DNA of 64,000 nt from Telopea speciosissima (GCF_018873765.1 NC_057922.1:9251563-9315562), one strand, 5' to 3'. Counted from the first letter of the stretch, positions 48,994 through 62,400 are shown. Numbers and translations: made by a program. The notes: a model not told the origin generated them from the letters alone.

Positions 48994-50520
48994 AAGTAAT
49001 GGGCTGTGTTTAGTATGCATTCTAGGTTGATTTTTCTTCTGGTTTTCCCTCATGTTTGCATTGGTGATAGGGATATTTTCATAATTAATTTTTATTGCGT
49101 ACCTCTGCATATGAATTTATTTGTTTTCTCCCTCATTCAATGATGTTTATGTAGTTTTTCACATTCTATGCATGCATCTTAGGTTTAGGTAATTCATATT
49201 TAGAATTAGACTCTTCATGCTTCAATTCCAATTCTTGTATATTATCTGTTTACATGACGTTTACTAACCATGCAGCCAAACCTCCGGTTACGTCATTTTT
49301 CACTCCCTTGTATTTTACAATTTTCTTACTCCTTATCCTACTTTCTTTTCAAAGCATGTTATGCCACTGCCTTTCCAAGTAATAGAAAGACCGACAAGTT
49401 CGGGCGGACTGGGATGTCTAATACCTTCCCAGATCGTAACTTGATCGTACCTAGACTAACGGACCAATTAGTCTCCAATAGACGTTGTATGAGAGTTATT
49501 ACATTCACATCATGGATTCTAAATTCTATTCTAGGTGGCGACTCCTGACATTCAATTCACCTCTCTTCCTTCTCCTCCAAGGAGAGATGAGGTGGAGGAC
49601 ATGTGACGATCCCCCACCATTTGGCAACCTGTCCTCACAATTGGGTGGATCAAATCCTGTGGACGTGGAAGCGACTCCTTGTCCTCAATTATTGCTGCTA
49701 CTTCTTCTTCAAAGAGACGTTAGACTCCGAAGTTTCGTTCTTCATTTGCAATCCAAGTAGTATTGGCACTGGCTTCTCCAAATTGGGCAAACTCCCACCA
49801 ATCGACACCATCTACAAAGAAGATTTCAAAACTTGACATTATATTTCTCGAAGTTAAATCGAATCAAGGTTCATTAAATCCACGGGAAACTTAATTGGCC
49901 CACAATTTTTTGTTGTTGTAGGCTCTTAGTCCTTGTACAGAGGGTTTCAAATCTAATATTTGAAATCAGGTGTTATTCTAAAATCTGAGTCCTAATTCTA
50001 ATAAAGCTCTTCAGTTAATTTTACATTTTGTTTATCACCTGTGTATCGTCTAGTAGTTAATTGTGATGTCAACTATGACAACAAAATAATAATAAAAATT
50101 TAAGATGATGGATTAGGAATCAATTTTCCTTTATATAACTCAAAGTTACTTGTGGCTTTTACGAATCATGAATTTGCAAAGAGCATACATGATATGAAAA
50201 TTTGAAGTATATTACAAAAACTGCCAGATATACAAAGGCAAAGGTGGGAAGAGATAAAAGTTTGAACTGATTGTAAAGAGAAGGTTGGTTGGCTCACTTA
50301 AGGGAGCTAGAAGAGGTAGCCATGGTTTCCTTTTGTTTTACTCTCATATGGTTTTAATAAGTTAGGACAGATCATTGAATAAGTCATCACGCATGAGTTA
50401 GCTAAGAGAACCAGGGTCAGAAATTAAACAGCTACGTTGATGATGCGTATTTACTCTGTTATTTGACCCCCGAGATTGGTACCAGTTAAGTTATACCCTA
50501 TACAATAGGAAGTTAAAAGT
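48994..50520. other. Repeat-derived intergenic DNA
   Basis: About 49360-49560 (GACCGACAAGTTCGGGCGG to AGGTGGCGACTCCTGAC) resembles the internal border region of plant gypsy LTRs, broken and without domains. About 49700-49836 has a short open frame with weak protein character. Nothing firm. Confidence 0.35.
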
Positions 50521-50807
50521 GGGTGTATTTAGTCCCACATCGGGTGTGTGTGGTGTGTGTTGTGTATATCCACCATTCCACGGTCCCAAAAATTAGTTAA
50601 CCTTTTGGGATTGGTGTGTGGTTTGTATAAATACACTTCACATCATTGTTTCATCAAAAAAAAGGGGTGGGTTTAGTCCTACATCGGGTGTGTGTGTTGT
50701 ATGTGTTGTATATATCCGCCATTCCACGGTCCCAAAAGTCAGTTAACCTTTCAGGATTGGTGTGTGATTTGTGTGATTACACTTCACTTTGTTGTTTCAT
50801 CAAAAAA
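50521..50807. repeat. Two-unit tandem duplication with promoter-like unit
   Basis: Units 50521-50662 and 50665-50807 share ACATCGGGTGTGTGTG, CCATTCCACGGTCCCAAAA and GATTGGTGTGTG. The first has a TATA-like GTATAAATAC at about 50625, the second a changed version. They are about 88% alike by eye. Confidence 0.85.
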
Positions 50808-52451
50808 CAAAAAAGTTAAAGATGACAGAAAAATCCAATCACATGGTGACAACACCAATGGGGAAGGGAATTTAAGAAATGTCACCAGCATTGTGTCGTT
50901 CGAATCACTATGCAAAACCATAGCCAAAATGGTGTCATTAATTGGACAATCTAAGAACTGGAGATCGATGTACTTTTCCATTTGCACAAACTGAAAGGCT
51001 AGAGAATCCCCAGCATCAACAAACCAACTGTACAACCCCCAAATCACCTCGAGACACATCTAATGAGAGTGCAAACTGAATTAAACTAAATAGTCAGTAA
51101 CAAAATATAGCTTGCATACAACCCCATCCAAAATCTTCTTATGTACAGGAAAGAGGCTATAAGGTTCAGCCAGTGCTTTGGGAGGTTGTCAACATTCTCA
51201 CAGCAAGCAGATTTTTCTCTTCTGCAAAATTTGGAGACAAGATCACTACTGGCAATGGAATATCTAGGGTATCTGCAAACTGCTGCACTCTTTTAGCAAT
51301 CAAATAACAGAGAAGAAAAAAAAAAATATTTCACACCATCTGCCCAAATCATCACTAATCATAAAAAATAGTGATAAGATCTTATACTTTCCCTGGTGGC
51401 CACATTAGCCCTGTCAGATTGCTCCAGTACAAGATGTTGTTTCCATTCCCACCATGGGTATATGTTATCTGAAGATGGGATAAAAAACATTTCAGGTCAC
51501 AAGGAATAAAATAAAAGGCAGCGGAAACAAAGTAGATTATAAATAACAGTTTCAAATGGACCTACTTGAAATTGGGAATACAATGTCATGATCTTCAAAC
51601 TTCCACTGAACCAAGAGAGAGAGAGAGAGAACAAATATTTATTTGATGTACTGAGAAGCAAATCATTTTCAAATAGATGTACTGAGAAGCAAATCATTTT
51701 CAAATATTATGGACCCATCAGATCAGTTACTATGCAACCATAACATTTTCATCCCCCTACCTACCAAAAAGGAGAGGGGGGGGGGGGGACTCTACATTGA
51801 AAGAAATTTATGATGGTTTGTGATACTTAGTTCATGTACGTGTGAACTGAGAAGTTAGAAAGATATCAAAATGGATCAACATATATGCCACCTCAACATC
51901 CACATGTACAGTTCTGTCTAATACCTAGATCCAACAAACCATATAATGTAGTCCTAGATAGGAGTAGTCCCACTAAGAACCAGGGTTATAGGATCACCAA
52001 ACAAGACGGGCCGATTGGGACAGCTTAAGCTAATTAGGGCAAAATTAGGGTTAGGGTTAGGGTTAGGGGATTTATTTGGTAAAGATGTGTAGATTTTTAT
52101 GAGTCTATTGGTGTAGGTTTGGGTTGATTTGGATGAAGTTGGAAATCTAGGGTTTCAGGTTAGAGGCCTTGTAAAAATGGAGTGTTTTCAGGATCTAGGG
52201 TTTAGGGGGGGATTTTGGGAAAGGGGTTTATAGGATATTAATGGGCAGGTTTAGGGGGTTATTTTGGGATAAAAATAATTGGATTTGGGAAGGTTTTAAA
52301 ATTCTGCAATTTTGGACAGAATTGAGTTGCAGGTTTTGAGTTTAATGGAGTGGAGGAATAGAGGGTATAGAGGGGAAGTTATGGACTAGGTTTAAGGTCG
52401 AGTGTAGGGAGAGGTGTGGGGGATATATGCTAGAAGTTTGGTTTGGAATTG
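50808..52451. other. Region with weak coding-like blocks on the minus strand
   Basis: Minus-strand blocks: 51557-51595 reading WKFEDHDIVFPIS between fair splice sites; 51388-51468 reading NIYPWWEWKQHLVLEQSDRA and NVATRE; 51166-51288 reading VQQFADTLDIPLPVVILSPN and FAEEKNLLAVRMLTTSQSTG with a stop. The first two join in phase but the third does not join cleanly, and a competing frame is open through it. They may be the remains of one gene. The frame at 50784-51059 is of similar low quality. About 52000-52450 is G-rich, with (TTAGGG)4 at 52045-52069. Confidence 0.25.
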
Positions 52452-53123
52452 ATGGACGGATCTGAAATTATGAAGGAGTTTAAATCCATAGCCGACGTCA
52501 AGAAATACTTCAGCTCTGCAATACTGAGCTTCAAGAAAGCTAAGCTTGAAATCACTCCTGAATCTTATCTGATAATCTCTGTAAGTAATTAAGCTTGTAC
52601 CCTTTTAAGAATAGAGAATCCAACAATCAAACTAGGATTGCAAAATCTCACTCCAGATTTCAATCTGCCTCAGTCAAGTGGCAACGTTTGTTTGGGAATT
52701 CTGAATGGAACTCAAATAGGACTGGACGATCTCAATCTTATTGGAGGTAATTCTCTTAAAAAAGTAAGAGGACCTAAGAGGACCTGCATACGAAACTCTC
52801 CCTGTGGATGCTGATCTTTCTTCCAATTATTGTTTGTAGATAATTCGATGCTGAATAAAATGGTGATTTACGACAATGAGAAGCAGCAGATTGGATGGAT
52901 CCCTGCAGATTGCAATAGGCTTCCCAAGTCTGGAATCAACATTCAGTGATTTTCTTCCTTTTTATGTAGCTCTGTACACTGAGCATTCTCACCAGAACTC
53001 TTTTTTTTTCCCCCCTTGTTCAACAGAGCGGATCGTGATGCTGACGAAGGTTTTTATCAGACCTGTACAGCCAGCTTGGGTGTGGTACCGGAACAATGTT
53101 CATCAGCAACATATGATTTGTAA
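52452..53123 (+). pseudogene. 3' exons of a nucellin-like aspartic protease (fragment)
   Basis: Blocks 52452-52580, 52674-52746, 52840-52927 and 53027-53123 join with agreeing phases. They read KEFKSIADVKKYFSSAILSF, LEITPESYLIIS, SSGNVCLGILNGTQIGLDDL, NKMVIYDNEKQQIGWIPADC NRLPK and ADEGFYQTCTASLGVVPEQC, then SSATYDL and a stop. This is the C-terminal lobe of plant pepsin-like (A1) proteases of the ASP1/nucellin group. If the weak donor at 52928 is skipped, the frame stops at 52947. Neither catalytic Asp motif (DTGS, DSGS) nor the N-terminal lobe was found upstream, so about 130 of some 400 residues remain. It may be a 5'-truncated relic or the end of a gene with a very long intron. Confidence 0.75.
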
Positions 53124-53469
53124 GAAGACCAATAAGTTTATAGATGATAGAGTAGAAGAATTCTCGTCTCTCATATTTGGACATGTACACCCTCAGAATG
53201 TCCTACAAGTGGCCCAGAAATGGTTATAATGAATATAAATAGAGAATTTTATTACAGAAACATGTTTTGTGCTGCCTTGGAACAACAAAACCAACCCACC
53301 CCCCTCCCCCTAAAAAAAAGAAAAATATCTGTTGCTACTAGTTGGACATGGCAAGAGCTAGATCTTCATCTTCCTCTTAAAAGAGCAAAAAGATAAACCA
53401 ACTGATCTGGATCTAACAAAATCGTTGCAATGTGCATGGCGGTGCAAACGCATTCCACCTGTATGAGGA

Positions 53470-56400
53470 TCATGAACATCCTATCATCACCTGCAATACA
53501 CACCAAAGGGATCTTTTAAGTCTCTGAAACTAAAGGGCATAAGCCTTTTCATGGCTAATGGTTTAATGCATACAGTGCAAATAAGCTGGCAGACAGTAAT
53601 GAACAACAAAACTGAAAGTGTTAATCTAATCCTTCCATCATTATATGGAAAATCTATATGGCAAGGGCCTTTATTTTAATTGAATTATTTGCATCTTATC
53701 AATAAGAGGGGCTGAACTATAAATCATCCGGCAGAATGATTGCACTGGAAACTGCAATTTGGCATGTGCTGTGCAATCCTTGGCACGTAATTAAGTAGAT
53801 GGATTGCTTATCTCAATGAGCAGTCAAGGCCACCATCTTACTACAGACTTTGCTGAAGTTCCCACTACTGGCAGGTCGCAAATAAAGCAACTCTCTCAAA
53901 CACATCAATCAAGACTTCATCACCACAATCAGGAACCCCCTCACCCAGGTGGACTAACACCAAAACAAACTATTGCAATCTCCTCTCTAAATGAAACTTC
54001 AGATATAGATATAATGCTCATGAAGATCTAAATCATGTTCACTAGACCTCAGAAAATATTCAGTATTATAAAAGAGAAGATAAAATATCAATCTGCTAAA
54101 AGAATTTAAAACACAAACTGACATTACCTCCGGGGGAAAAACTAATTTCAACTACTCCAATGATGAGACAACCACAAAAAACTACAAGACATGATCTGCA
54201 AACTGAAAAAACAAATGACTAAATGGTTAATATAATCAGAAAAAGAGATATCATATGAGCTGAACGTTCCAATAGCCAAAATAGTTTACATTCTACATAA
54301 AAATATACGAAGTACTGGAGAGGTCCCCCAAAACAGAAAAGGTTTATATTCTAGAACGGATTCTGTTGTCATTAGAGCTAAACTTTCCAACTAAATAATT
54401 GCCATAGATAACAGAAAAAGAGATATCATATGCATAATTCTTCACGGTTAATGTATATGGTCAAATTGGCTCACCCAAACAGCATATATATTTAGTACCA
54501 TAAAAACATACTCCTCTAATGGTGTACACTAAATTGATTGATTTCTTCAAATCATTATTTGAAATGGATAGGAGGTCCTTTTCTCCATTGGCATGGCTTT
54601 TCCACCAGTCTTAAGTGTTTGACATAGGGAACTAACCAACAAAGATGAAGGCATAACCTAGTTACTTAATCAGGAACTCCAACAACCCAGATTTGGTCTC
54701 CTGTGCATAGCAGACTGGAATGGTAGAGAATTAAGATTCTTAATCTGTCAGCTTTAGGTCCACTGAATTTCGATGCGGGCTGAAAGAGAAGAATCTAAAA
54801 CTAAATTGACTCATGTTTTGGGTCCAGATTATTTTTCTTGCAACTTATAATAAGAACCTTTGTCTACTCTTTCATTTCGATTTCCTCATTTCATTCTCAC
54901 CATCTTTCAAGCAAAAGGAACGAGGGATTTGTTTCAGTTGGAGAAAAAAAAAAAACCTCATCGAATCCGACATAGTTCTTGGAAACCACCTTCTGCATGA
55001 TGAAAATAAAAACCACATCCAAATCTGGTTTTGTTTACTAGATAAACATGACATCAGGACAATTTATTTTGTGTGTGCATGTGTTTCTGGGATATGATGA
55101 GTGCATGCAAGATGCAAAGATTCTTAAATCTTACGAGTTTGGACATCAATATTATCGTGTCTGACATTAAAAGTGGGGTGATGTGAGCTTCAATTTACAT
55201 GAGTCCCTACTTAATAAAATGGAGAGATGTCAAGCTTCTTTTCCACCAAGTTTTGGCCTCCCAACTGATTATATCTTTTGCCTTGCTTTCATGCAAGCAT
55301 TAATTAATGGGTCTATCTTGTTGTAACCAAAGTGGTGAACTAAAAAGTTGTAACTTTCTTTTCATTGCCCCTTGTCTTATTCCCAAAAAGTTTGTTAAGG
55401 GTAAAAGAGAGTTTTCAAAATTATTTTGAAGTGACTTACCATTATGTCATTGTCAAGAAATGTCATTTGTCTTCCACTCTTCTGAGTACACGTGTGAAAT
55501 GACATGAATTTATCCTCATTGAAAGTTACTAGAAGGGCAAAAAAATAAGGTTAAAACTTTTTCACCAACTTTGGTAAGAATAAGATTCTCCCTTAATTAA
55601 CTCTCATTATAAAAGAGGAAAGTAAAGAAGGTAAAAGATGTGTGCCTACGCATGCTTACATCTACAATTTTTCCTGCACACTTGCATGCATCCACGCTTA
55701 TGTGTGCATGCACATACATACATGTACAGACAGTATTTTTTTAAAACAATAAAAATAAAAATAAAAAGGGTGTACCCAGTGCATGAGGCTGCCGCCACTG
55801 CGGGGTCTGCGGAGGGTCATAATGTACGCAGTCTTAGCCCTGCTTCGCGGAGAGGCTGTTTCCCGATTTGAACCCGTGACCACTAGGTCACAATGGAATA
55901 ACCTTACCATTGCATCAAGGTCTGCCCTCTAAAAAAAGCATTATAACATTAAAGGGAATAAAGATTGACTACCACGCATAAGTGTACCATACATTCAGAG
56001 GTCAAATTGGTCTGACATGACCCACAAGGCTGTAATCAGTGACATAGAAGTGCCCATGCATTACAATTTCCATCTGATGTTCCTGTGCATGATTGAAACA
56101 GAGTCATGCATCACCTCATATCTGATCTCTGTCAAACTAAGGTTTTTGAAAGTAAGGTCTAACTTAATATTTGTGACACTCATGTAGCATGAGAAGCTTT
56201 TTAAGATGAATTGCATCGGATAAATACTAGCAAGAGGTTTAACACACATCCGTAACTCTATAAAACTTTGAAACTGCAGAATGGTACTGAAATTGAATCC
56301 CATCAAGTTAAAAATTATTAATAAAATAACAAATTAGGAGAAAACAAACAAGACAACAAGAAAAGATAGACACCAATATTATCGAAACTCTAGAAGAAAG

Positions 56401-59400
56401 ACTCACCTTTGCATGGCATATCTTGGTAATTGCCTCCACATGAAAGTTCTGCAGTTCTTCAAGAGCATTGATATCCAGAGCAAGAAGATCTTCACTCTGG
56501 AACAGATATGCATGTGAGTAAAAACGTTTGATTTTCCTTTTCTTGTGATTGTTTTAGTCCATTTCTGTTGCCAAAGTAAGCTTTAATTTTTATGATTAAA
56601 ACATGGATGACCAATCCCCACTCCCCCCCCCCCCCCCAAAAGAAAGAAAGAAATAGCAGGTCTAACTAAATCCACACGTTAAGCACTCACCAAGAAAATG
56701 GAAAATATACCTCAACATTGATTCATTACATATTACATGTGCTGTCATGCACCCCAAACCCACACAACCCAGGGAGGGGGGTCAAATATAAAATAAAAAA
56801 GGAACACCCAACTATAGAACTCAAAAAGATATTCCTGACCAACTAAAGATGAGATATGAGAAGGATATAACAGTATATCAAATACCAGGAAAGCACAACA
56901 CAAGCCATTGCATGCAGCTTACAGAGTGCCTACCTTTAATCTGGAAATAATGCTTTCCAGTTCTCTGCACCTTCTCTTTTCTCTCTCATAGCCAACTCTT
57001 AATCCCTCCAATGTACTCCAATCATCCATGTCCCTACAAGTTTCAACTGATTTGAACGTTTTACTTGAGTGAACATTAGATAAAGGAAACCCATTTTCTA
57101 TTCTTGAGTGTGATATATCGGATGCATGTGCCTCCTCAGGTGACGTTTCCTCGGAACAGCAACCACTCTTCTTCATCTTTGCAACAAGCACCCACATACT
57201 TGCCAGCTCATTTTCCAAATCTTCTCCATGCCTTCTTGCTTCTTCCAGTCTTTTTTGCAGCTTACTTTCTTTATGATCTCTTTCAGATAATTCAGACTCC
57301 AGAGAAGCTTCCCTCTGGCATTTTTCCAAAAGCTCTTTTTGCAACTTCTCAACCAAAACTCCATGGTCTGGTTTTCTTACACATGATTCAAATTGGGTAC
57401 CACTATTGTGATCTTGCCTCCCGTTAAATGGTTTGTGCCTATCACATCCATTAGATCTGCAACGACCCTCTTTGGCTGCAGCCAAGTCCTCAGTCAACTT
57501 TGCATTTTGGTATGAAATTCTGGTTACTTCTTCAGCCAAATTTTTAAGCTCCACTGCTGCAGCTGCAGCCAACTCCTTTGCATACGAAGCTTCCACTGAA
57601 AGCTGTTGGCTGTGAATTTCAAGGCCATCCTTCTCTTCAGTCAGTCTCACCTTCTCTTGCTTCAGAGTCTCTACCTCAGCAGCCTAAATCATAAAGAGTA
57701 AGACCTCTGTCAATCAGAAGAATTGACGAGATATCGCATAGCAGAGCAATGGCCTGTGGTTAAAGATACAAAACATGCCAATAAATAAAATAAAGCAACC
57801 AACCTGCATAAGAACTTGAGCATTCAAAGACATATCTCTGTTGCACCTTCTGGAGTCTTCTTGGAATGACATGCCATTTGAGCTTGTAATACATGCGGGT
57901 ACCTTTACATCAACATTTGTTTCTTCATGTGAACCAAACCCATCCTTCCATTCTCCATTTTTTTGAGATGGTTCCGCTGAACAGTTCCCATGGGTAGTAG
58001 CCTCACTATCTGAAATTTTTTTTACGTGACATGAACTTTTATCTAACAAAGAATTAAATTGTTCCCTTAACAGAAGGATAGTTTCCCGCATCTCAGCATT
58101 CTCAGAGTTCTGGTACAAATTGCAAAAGATTGTCAGAAAATTGTAATTATAAACCAGAATGAGAAAGGAAGGAACCAGGCAGTAGAAATTCTCACCTTCA
58201 TCTGCAACTGCTCCTGAAGAATTCTATTATCTGCCGACTTAATCTTCAACATCCAACAAATTAGCAAAACAAACAAGATACAACAGCATAATATAATTAG
58301 AATTTGGTTTTAATCATATTATTAGAAGCAACCAACAAGATACAATTAACCAACCTCAAGCTCAAACAGTTTCTCATTAAGCTGAGTAGCAAGTTTGGAA
58401 AGAGCCTACAGAAGATAAATTCAATCATTAAAAACAGTAGTTAGAATTGGACGAACTACAAGACAAAATATCGTCAATCAGTGGTTTTTAAGGACCATCG
58501 GACCAGACAGTCTCACTGCTCTCAGATTGAATGGACTGTCAACCTTTTTGAGGAGCTGGCCTGTACCAACTAGCTGACTGGACTTTCCTCAAGAAATGTT
58601 CACATGTCACAGAACCGTCCAGTTTTGATGGTCAAACAGTTCAACTGTTTGTACTGTCAAAAAAGGTGGAACGCTGCGTATTATTTTTTATTTTTATTTT
58701 TTTTCAAATTTATAAGGGTCATGGGTTCAAACTCGAGAACTTTCCGTAACTCACTCAAGGAAACACCACTGCCCAACAAGCCACTGACAGTTATGATTCC
58801 AGGAACTATTATATTATATTTAAAATTTATTATTATAACTTAAATATGTAGCAACGGTAAGGTTGCTCCAGTGTGACCAAGTGGTCATGGGTCGAGTCTG
58901 GAAACAGCCTCTCTGCGAAAGCAGGGTTAAGACTCTGTACATTATGACCCTCCCCAGACCCCGCAGTGGCGGGAGCCTCGTGCAATGGGTACGTCCTTTT
59001 ATTATTATAACTTAAATATGTAGCAAAAACCCAGGTAATTGTAAACATATCCTGCACCAGTAGCAGATGGAACGCCACCACGGCAAAAGCCACTGCGGGT
59101 GCGTCCTTTTTTTTTGTCAGTTCTGTTAACTTAAACGTCAGTGGCTTTAAACAATACAGAGCTAACAACATGGATGATGACAATGTTGGGTCTATTGTCT
59201 TCGTGATTAAGTGCAGGTGTATTTACGTACTTGCACAGACTTAAATTTGGTACAAAGGGACCAATTCATGCATTTATCATCATCCATGTTGTTAGCTCTG
59301 TATTGTTTATGGAAATTTAGCACTACTTTACATGCCATTTTTTAGAACGAAGCAGTTGGGGCTGTATATTCACTATGGAACAGTCACCTGAGACATTTCA

Positions 59401-62400
59401 ACACTATTTAATGCATTTGGAGTTGCCTCAATTGAACCAATCATCCTCTGTTCAAGAACACGCATTTGAAGTTTCTTTTCACCGATTTCATCCTTCAACT
59501 TCAGCATATGTTCCTGGAAGCAATAAGATCATCAACAAATATCAAATTCTCAAACTCGCCACATTGTCCATTTAGCGAAGAAAATTCACTAGATAGTTTT
59601 AGCATACCTGAAGATGCCAATCTTCAGGGTTGCTGGCTGCCTGCTCTGATAATCTTTTCAAAGAACTTGTGCACAAGGCCACCTCTCCGGCCAACATTTT
59701 TACCTGCTCGCGGAGTAGATCCATTTGATCCGTTATAGTGGACCCAGTCTGTGAATGTCATTCAGTGAATCAGAGTCCCATACATAAATTGGTACATGAA
59801 TATGGAGAAGCACCTATCTACCTTATACAATTTTGAAGTTCCAGTATATAACCCAATTTGTAAATGCTGAGAAAGATGATTTAATTGCCAACACAAATGC
59901 AAACGATAGAGACTACACAGAAACTTATTGATGCTATGAAGAAACAAAATCAACAACCAAAGAAATACACTCGAAGCTTTTTTTATTTAAGGTAGTTTTG
60001 CTGTGTCAACCAATCTGAGATGAAACTATCCAAAGAGAACTATAGGGCCAATAGTTTTTCCTGAGCACCAGCCACCATCAGCAAATCATATCTTTTAATG
60101 AGCAAGAACAAGGTTGTTAAAGCAACTAGTTGATACCGAAGTGTTCGGGCCTCTCTATGCAGTGTGTCAGTTAGTCAATGCCAAGTCAATAACAAGTGGA
60201 CACCAAAAATATTTGTAAAGCTTTTCTTTTGGTAATAAATGGGTCTATCACATACAGATACTAATAATAAAAATGTAAGACGTCAAACAATACCAAGAAA
60301 AGGGGGGGGGAGAAAGAGAGAGAGAGAGAGAGCAAAGAAAAAATGTACAGTAACAAAAGTATTGGTGGCCAAAGTCTATAAAAACACAAATAATTCACCT
60401 TCAACAACATAAGAAAGCATAGTTCGAGAACTCGCGAGATCTCGCCGAGTTTCTTGGTTTTTCGAATTCCTGAGACGAGACTGCCTACGAGTCTCAAAAT
60501 GCCAATATCTTGCCGAGATCTCGGATCTCGGTCGAGATCTCAGTTTGACATAGGAAAATGCCCATCTAGGTCCGTTATATGAGTGTCAGAGCTCGAGATC
60601 TTGCTGGAAATTCTTGGTATACAAACACCTATCTATGCTAGGAACCAAGACAGACACTTATTTATGGCTAATATCAGTTAAGTAAATGTTTTTGTATTTT
60701 TATTTCATTTACTTAAGATATTATTCATAAATAAGCAAATACCCTCCTATTTGAATCCAATAAAAATAGTTAAAAAATCAAATTCCAAAAGGAAAAAAAG
60801 TCAACCCCCAGTTCAAGAACAAAAACTGGATTTTCGGCGGTAGGTGCAATTTTCAACTTTCTAATGCTGGGATTTTTCTCAAATCTAAAAATTCCATAAA
60901 TCTTATGGTAAAACATTGCTAAAAACCAAAAGTGCACTTTCCAACAAGTCCAAGTTTGCTAAAATCTGATTTATATTGAAAGAGTTATGTACCGGTCAAA
61001 CTTAATTCGGTGTGCGCGAATGCTGTCAAAATCGCTCTGAATGAAAATAGTTTTTTGGACATCAAAACAAATGAATATTTTACCGCACTTTTGGTTTTTA
61101 GCAATGTTTTACCATATTAAGATTTATGGAATTTTTAGATTTGAGAAAAACCCAAGCAATAGAAAGTTGAAAATTGCACCAACCGCCAAAAATCCAATTT
61201 TTGTTCTTGAACTCTTTTTCCTTTTCGAATTTGATTTTTTAACTATTTTTATTGGATTCAAATAGGGGGGTATTTGCTTATTTATGAATAATATCTTAAG
61301 TAATACAAAAGCATTTACTTAAATGATATTAGGCATAAATAAGTGTGTTTGTCCTGTGTCTGTCCTGGTTTCTAGCATAAGTGTCTGTCCTGCTTCCTCA
61401 CTAACTGAAACTCCTATTTGGACTTTGTTTTTGCAAAATCTGATAGTGTCATTGTGTTTAAATGGCCTAAAATAGGCTGAATACCAAGTTTCAGACCCAA
61501 ACTAGGTCTAAAACCCACCGAGATGAGGCTTCAAGTCGAGAAAAAAAAAAGTGCACCAACTCGGCAAGATCTCGACTCGACTCGGTTTTTCAAGGGTCCG
61601 AGTTGGCACCGAGACCCGAGTTTTCGAACCTTGTAAGAAAGCTAGAAGCCCACATAATAGTATCTCACTATCCCATAGCCCCCATAGCTTCAATAAAACT
61701 TATTTCCATTCACTGACACATAGATATGACACCATAAGAGTATAAAATAATGTATTATCTTAAATTATGTTACAAACATGTGATGCCAAAACAATTAAAG
61801 AATGGGAAAAAGAACTCTGTTCAGGAGCATGGCCTACGCCAGCGCTCCCATGTCTCTCTCTCTCCTCCCCTTGTGAAAAGACATCTCTGCCCCTTGTTTT
61901 GGGGAGGAGAGAGATAGACACAGGGAGCGCTGGTGTAGACCGCGCTCCCGGACAGAGAACCACTTCCCTTAAAGAATATACAGGATATTTTTTCGATGCA
62001 CACAATTTGATCGACTAGATAAAAAAGCAACATGACACAAACCATCAACTAGCTGCACCTCAGCAACAATTGCCTACTCATAGCCCAATCAGTTATTGAC
62101 TATCCCAAATGCTTAGTCACTTGCTAAGGAAACACAAAGTCAATGCCTTGATAATCGTGGAACAAAATAAGGAGTAAAAATCAGAAAATCTCTACTGTTA
62201 CGAACCATATTAGCAATGGATCATATAACTAAGGAATAAATATAATTGCCTTGGAAAAAAATGATTGACATCACATTGTAAACATGCCAGGGGCCATGAC
62301 TTTATTATCCTTAGCCATGGCATTAAAAGGATTGTTATGTAAATTTCAAGAACCCGCAAAGGATATTTGATCGGGAATTCCTATAATTCATGTCACACTT

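Noticed and set aside
50784-51059. 91-codon minus-strand frame with partly protein-like sequence
   Set aside because: The opposite strand is open too, and no splice partner or family could be found.
53490-56406. Alternative KIN-7 last exons (near 56180 and 55690)
   Set aside because: Acceptors lack a pyrimidine tract or lie in SINE-side DNA; the 53470-53490 option has a better acceptor and a polyadenylation signal.
57104-57427. 107-codon plus-strand frame
   Set aside because: Antisense of the large KIN-7 coiled-coil exon.
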